Source of the DNA: Agromyces allii
Lineage (GTDB): Bacteria > Actinomycetota > Actinomycetes > Actinomycetales > Microbacteriaceae
NCBI RefSeq assembly: GCF_009749385.1
Contig: NZ_WBIN01000010.1
Coordinates: 124,001 to 188,000, forward strand
Direction of reading: 5' to 3'
DNA: 64,000 nucleotides
This document shows positions 60,551 through 64,000 of this stretch, one piece after another. The notes beneath the pieces were generated by a model. The model ran no database searches and had not been told where the DNA came from. It saw nothing but the letters and a program-made list of their open reading frames with translations. The first letter of the stretch is position 1; the number at the start of each line of letters is the position of its first letter. The translations under genes and the position numbers were made by a program.

Positions 60551-61320
60551 CCATCTGGGACGACGAAGAGGAACTCCCGATCCCCCGACCGCCCGCGCCC
60601 GAAGGCGGCCTCGTGGCCGCCGTCTCACGTCTGCCCTCGTCGGGTGCCGTGAAGTTCGCCCCACGGCCGCTCGGCGGATACGACCGCGCCGAGGTCGACG
60701 CATTCGTCGACGACCTCGCCGAGTCGGTGGCCGCGGTCTGGGCCGCCCTCGACGAGGACCGCCGCGAGCTCGCCGAACTCCGGGCCGAGAACACGAAGCT
60801 CCGCAGCTCCGACAACGCCGACCTCGAGCACGAGGTCACGCTCGGCGCGGTCGGCCTGCTCTCGCAGGCGCAGATGATCGCCGACAAGGCGGTCGCCGAC
60901 GCCGAGGCGTACGCGCGCGACCTCGTGCTCACGGCGCGCACGCAGTACCGCGAGACGCAGGAGCGCCACGCCGCCGAGGCGGCGGCATCCGCACCGGCGG
61001 CGGCTTCCGGCGCGGCGCCCGCCTCGGCCGCGGGCTCCGAGCCGAGCACCGCCACGGGGTCGATCTCGCTGCCGTCCATGCACGAGATCGAGTTCGTGCG
61101 CACCTACGCGCAAGTCGCGCAGGTCCAGTTGCGCTCGGTGCTCGATGCACTCACCGAGCAGGTCGACCGCCTCGGCACGCTGCCGCAGCCCGAGCCCGTC
61201 GAGGCCGTCGAGGCCGTCGGCGCGGTTCCCGACGACGAGTTCCCCGACGAGGAGCCCGACTGGCTGCCCGCCGTGCCTCCGCAACCGACGAAGGGGCGGC
61301 AGTCGTACGTCAGCCCCTGA
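60547..61320 (+). CDS. DivIVA/Wag31-domain protein coupled to the haemoglobin operon
   Basis: 257 residues. The DivIVA signature appears at about 36-90 (KFAPRPLGGYDRAEVDAFVDDLAE, then ALDEDRRELAELRAENTKLR coiled coil). An Ala-rich linker (about 140-165) separates it from a second helical part and an acidic Pro-rich tail. DivIVA proteins mark cell poles and curved membranes. The ATG overlaps the flavohaemoglobin stop (ATGA). It is not the main Wag31 gene, which sits in the dcw cluster, so this is a paralogue; a role with the globins is unknown. Confidence 0.85.
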   Translation: MTIWDDEEELPIPRPPAPEGGLVAAVSRLPSSGAVKFAPRPLGGYDRAEVDAFVDDLAESVAAVWAALDEDRRELAELRAENTKLRSSDNADLEHEVTLGAVGLLSQAQMIADKAVADAEAYARDLVLTARTQYRETQERHAAEAAASAPAAASGAAPASAAGSEPSTATGSISLPSMHEIEFVRTYAQVAQVQLRSVLDALTEQVDRLGTLPQPEPVEAVEAVGAVPDDEFPDEEPDWLPAVPPQPTKGRQSYVSP

Positions 61321-61328
61321 CCCGTCGA

Positions 61329-61396
61329 CGGCCCGACGATCCGCCGCCCTCGCCCCCGCAGTGCGGGAGGCCGAGTGGAGGCGGATCGTCGGGCCG
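61329..61396. terminator. Long 17-bp stem between convergent genes
   Basis: CGGCCCGACGATCCGCC (61329-61345) pairs perfectly with its complement at 61380-61396; the 34-base loop itself contains CCCGCA/TGCGGG. It lies between the convergent DivIVA-like gene and the siderophore-interacting pseudogene, so it is probably a bidirectional terminator, but the stem is unusually long and could also be a small-RNA or cruciform element. Confidence 0.65.
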
Positions 61397-61440
61397 CCGG
61401 TTCGTCGGGCCTTTCCGGCGGATGCCGCGGCGCGGCGTTG

Positions 61441-62246
61441 CTATCCCTCGTCGCCCTCGGTGCGCGCGGAGTCCGCCTTCCACTGGCGGAAGCCGTCTTC
61501 CGAGCGCCCGCGTCGCCAGTACCCCGAGACCGAGAGCTGCTCACGGGCGAGGCCGCGCTCGGCCCGGAGGTAGGGGCGAACGCCGCGCATGACTTCCTCG
61601 GCCTCGCCGTGGACGAAGGCGTGCACCCGGCCCTCGGGCCAGTCGACCGACCGGACGGCCGCGGTGAGCAGTCCGGCGCCGGTGCCGCCGTCGCGATGCA
61701 CGAACACCACGCTCGCGCGTCGGGCCGCGCGAGCTGCGGTTCGTACGCCGCCGACTCGACGAGCACGATCACCCTGGCGACGGCGTCGGCGGGCAGCACC
61801 TCGAGCGCCGCCGCGATCGCGGGCACCGCCGACTCGTCGCCGACGAGCAGATGCCAGTCCGCCTCGGGATCCGGTCGGTACGCACCACCGGGACCGTTGG
61901 CGAGCAGGATGTCGCCCACCCGGGCGTTCGCCGCCCACGGCCCCGCGACCCCCTCGTCGCCGTGAACCACGAAGTCGATGTCGAGCGTGCCGGCCGCGAC
62001 ATCCGGATGCAGTGCCGTGTACGTGCGGACGACCGGCAGGTCTTCAGCCGGCAACGTGCCGCGCAACTCCCGCACGTCGATGTTCTCGGGCAGGGTCACG
62101 CCCGGCTTCGAGAAGACGAGCTTGAGGTACCGGTCGGTGAACCCGCTCCCGAGGAACGCGGAGAGGTCGTCGCTGCGCAGGTGTACCCGGCGCAGGGCGG
62201 GCGTGACCCACGAGGTGCCGGTCACGACGAGACGGGTGGTCGGCAT
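61441..62246 (-). pseudogene. Frameshifted siderophore-interacting protein (SIP/ViuB family)
   Basis: Read from 62246, the frame gives a good FAD-binding SIP N-terminus (RLVVTGTSWVTPALRRVHL, RTYTALHPD, DIDFVVHGDEGVAGPWA, GDESAVPAIAAAL) up to about 61735 (YEPQLARPDARA). The natural continuation (SVVFVHRDGG...WPEGRVHAFVHGEAEEV...LSVSGYWRRGRSEDGFRQWK) is in another frame and ends at 61441. One base seems to be missing in the GC-rich stretch at about 61711-61735. Either the gene is inactivated or there is a sequencing error. Intact SIP proteins reduce ferric siderophores. Confidence 0.8.
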
Positions 62247-62442
62247 GCGGCTGCTCCATGGGTGGCTCGAGGGGCGGGCGGATCGATGACCTCCGGATGC
62301 CGGAGAGGGCCGCGCCGAGCACGGAACCCGCCTTCCATCTCACCATGCATTGCGTCCGTGCACGCCGCTCCGGGCGATCCCGGTCACCGCGAACCGCCCT
62401 CGTCGAAGCGCTCGGCGAGGGCGGTCGCACGACGACTCCGCT

Positions 62443-62856
62443 TCAGAGCACGCCGGGCACGAGCACGCGGTCGATTCTGTGGATCACGCCGTTGGAGGCC
62501 GTGATGTTGATGCCCGAGACCACCAGGCGCGGATCGGTGAACGCCGGGTTCTCGTCGCGCAGCGTGAGCAGGCGCGGCTTCACGATGCCGCCGTTGGCCA
62601 TCGTGAGCGACTTCGACAGCACGACGCGGATCGGGCCGAGCTGCTTGCCCGGAACGACGTGGTACAGCAGCACGTTGGTGAGCTGCTCAGCCGTCAGGGC
62701 GCCCGAGATGGTCGCGAGCGCGTCGGCCTTGCTGGCCGGCGCGGTGCCGGTCAGGTCCTTCACGAGCCGGAGGAACGCCCGGTCGTTGGGGGTGAAGGCC
62801 GTGAACTTCGTCGACGTGTCCGAGAGCGTGGTGACGATCGCTGCATCACCGCCCGC
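62443..62856 (-). pseudogene. Truncated fasciclin-domain protein
   Basis: About 137 residues of a fasciclin domain (AIVTTLSDTSTKFTAFTPND, LTNVLLYHVVPGKQLG, GVIHRIDRVLVPGVL). The N-terminal signal peptide and the first 60-80 residues of a normal fasciclin protein are missing. The frame upstream of about 62856 is the antisense-like shadow of another gene. It looks like a 3' remnant joined by deletion to the neighbouring reading frame. An in-frame ATG at 63036 exists but would give a nonsense N-terminus. Confidence 0.7.
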
Positions 62857-63355
62857 ACCGGCCGTACGGCTCGCCGTCGTTCGGCCGCACGTCGTGGAGC
62901 GAGGCGGCATCGCGGCACAGGATCGCGAGCAGGTCGCCCACGGCCAGGTCGGCGGGCAGCAGCGACGGCCGTTCGGGTGAGCCGAGCAGCGCCGGCGTCG
63001 AGCGCACGGTCGAGATCCGGGCGATGAGACGCGCATCCACGGGCAGGGCCTCGACGTTCGCGAGGTCGGCGTCGAGCTGCACGAGTCGGTCGCCCGAACG
63101 GTCGTCCACGCGGGTCACCCGAGCGACGACGACCGACACGGTCTCCTCGTGCGAGGCACGGCCGCCGGTGCCCGGCTGCACGGCGGCCGCGGTGTGCACG
63201 CACGGGGTGCCGCAGACCTCGGCGAGTCGACGCAGCGAGACCGCGGCGATCACGACGTCGTCGAGTCCGGCCACCGTGTTCGCCGGCCAGTGGCGGGCCA
63301 CGATCGGGTCGGGGATCAGGCGGCGCATGGACGGGAGGATGCTGGTGAGCGTCAT
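62846..63355 (-). CDS. Hypothetical protein abutting the fasciclin remnant (possibly truncated)
   Basis: 169 residues from the ATG at 63355. The start MTLTSILPSMRRLIPDPIVARHWPAN and a hydrophobic AVSLRRLAEVCGTPCVHTAAAV are visible; family not recognised. The last residues (about LHDVRPNDGEPYGRCGR) end exactly where the fasciclin fragment begins in another frame, so the C-terminus may be an artefact of the same deletion. No ribosome site of normal spacing is seen. Confidence 0.5.
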   Translation of the reverse strand: MTLTSILPSMRRLIPDPIVARHWPANTVAGLDDVVIAAVSLRRLAEVCGTPCVHTAAAVQPGTGGRASHEETVSVVVARVTRVDDRSGDRLVQLDADLANVEALPVDARLIARISTVRSTPALLGSPERPSLLPADLAVGDLLAILCRDAASLHDVRPNDGEPYGRCGR

Positions 63356-63465
63356 GTCTCCGGTGTACGCCGCCGCGGGGCTGTCGGCGCCGGCCCATAC
63401 GGATCCCGAACGGCTCGGGCCATGATCCTCATGGCCCGCCGTCGGGGCGGGCCGACGCCGTCGAG

Positions 63466-63768
63466 TCAGGCCGGCAGGTAGGGGGCCACGATCATCGCGC
63501 TGAGGTCCATCGTGTCGCTCATGCCGAGCCCGGAGCCGAACATGAGGTCGCGGGCATCGGTCGCCGGGCCGTCGATCTCGTAGATCGTCGCGTAGCGGAA
63601 CGGCGCCGCGCCGCCGGGCTCCTCGCCCAGCCGCAGCCGGTGCGCCGCGACGAAGCCGGGGAGCGCGAGCACCTCGGGCACGTGCGTGCCCCAGTACCAT
63701 TCGCGGAACTCCTCGTCGCGGCCCGGAACGGAGTTGACGAGCGCGATGAGCGCTTCGTGTGCTGCCAT
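63466..63768 (-). CDS. EthD/DUF4286-like dimeric alpha-beta barrel protein
   Basis: 100 residues. The pattern NSVPGRDEEFREWYWGTHVPEVLALPGFVAAHRLRL is that of DUF4286/EthD-like ferredoxin-fold proteins, often accessory to oxidative degradation. The ATG shares a base with the stop of the upstream flavin monooxygenase (TGATG), so the two are co-translated. It may bind or shield the hydroxylated product; this is inference. Confidence 0.75.
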   Translation of the reverse strand: MAAHEALIALVNSVPGRDEEFREWYWGTHVPEVLALPGFVAAHRLRLGEEPGGAAPFRYATIYEIDGPATDARDLMFGSGLGMSDTMDLSAMIVAPYLPA

Positions 63769-64000
63769 CAGACACCTGCTTTCTCGTGCACGGGGGCGAA
63801 GGCGCCGCCGTAGTCGGGGGTCTCGGTCAACTCGCCGAGCATCTCGTGGAGCTTGGGCCGGCCGCCGGGGTTGAGCAGGAACTTGCGAGGCTTCCCCTGC
63901 ACGTTGGCCCCGTAGTAGTGGCTGTGCTCGGCCGAGAAGATCGAGAGCGGCGCGAGGGTCTCGACCATGGTCATCCAGGCGGCCTCGTGCTCGGCGGTCG
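63768..64000 (-). CDS. Flavin-containing (Baeyer-Villiger-type) monooxygenase, C-terminal part
   Basis: The frame is open to the window edge, so only the last 76 residues are present. TMVETLAPLSIFSAEHSHYYG followed by ANVQGKPRKFLLNPGG is the usual C-terminal strand-loop of BVMO/cyclohexanone monooxygenases (GKPR...N/P-GG). The ATG at 63974 is internal. It is coupled to the EthD-like gene. Rossmann motifs should lie beyond the window. Confidence 0.8.
   Translation of the reverse strand, partial: TAEHEAAWMTMVETLAPLSIFSAEHSHYYGANVQGKPRKFLLNPGGRPKLHEMLGELTETPDYGGAFAPVHEKAGV

Noticed and set aside
1-64000. CRISPR array
   Set aside because: No regularly spaced repeats of 25-40 bp and no cas genes are visible; the dispersed 12-mer is irregularly placed.

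Overview
The window is very GC-rich, densely packed chromosomal DNA with strong GAC/CTC/GTC codon bias, many GTG starts and extensive ATGA/GTGA/TGATG stop-start overlaps. Gene content (DivIVA-type protein, truncated haemoglobin, L-arabinose operon, Stealth protein, many luciferase-like monooxygenases, Tat-exported lipoprotein) points to a high-GC actinobacterium, most likely Microbacteriaceae (Agromyces/Microbacterium-like). This placement is inferred from sequence style and was not searched. The word CGGATGYCGCGG recurs throughout and may be a genus-level signature.

Layout. 1-1.1 kb: end of a MATE exporter with a coupled TetR. 1.2-21 kb: a large catabolic/uptake locus. A minus-strand operon (luciferase-like oxygenase, dipeptide-type ABC transporter, AhpD-like protein, M20 hydrolase) is divergent from a plus-strand operon (three more luciferase-like oxygenases, M20D amidohydrolase, MFS, DUF1684, a fifth luciferase-like oxygenase, double GNAT, sarcosine-oxidase-like enzyme). 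It looks like uptake and oxidative cleavage of an N- or S-containing organic compound. 21-22.6 kb: a Tat-lipoprotein serine hydrolase.

22.6-29.9 kb is an accessory island of visibly lower GC and relaxed codon use. It lacks the dispersed genomic word and lies on the 3' side of a tRNA-like gene. It carries a decayed gene, a type II Thoeris pair (TIR ThsB and membrane-Macro ThsA) with a translationally coupled HIT hydrolase, a compact RiPP-like operon (two overlapping small peptides sharing SLF..LA and a TAT...ETSD core, an ATP-grasp ligase and a membrane protein) and a solitary DUF262/HNH protein. This is the most novel part of the window.

30-34.3 kb: polar amino-acid ABC transporter with a GNAT. 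34.5-42.3 kb: Stealth phosphotransferase, metallophosphoesterase, DUF2809, DEAD-box helicase, DUF2804 and a tocopherol-cyclase-like protein. 42.3-49.5 kb: MMPL exporter with divergent TetR and a palindromic operator, DNA polymerase IV, pyruvate oxidase, MarR, and a small zinc-ribbon-like protein sharing a symmetric leaderless promoter with MarR. 49.5-55.6 kb: araDBA with aldose 1-epimerase and a LacI regulator; a TGTGACCGGTCACA operator overlaps the araD promoter. 55.7-58.8 kb: DUF5995, DUF1905, FAD oxidoreductase and a small membrane protein. 58.9-61.3 kb: truncated haemoglobin, flavohaemoglobin-like protein and DivIVA-domain protein in one operon. 61.4-64 kb: a frameshifted siderophore-interacting protein, a truncated fasciclin fragment abutting an unknown gene, an EthD/DUF4286-like protein and the C-terminus of a flavin monooxygenase running off the window.
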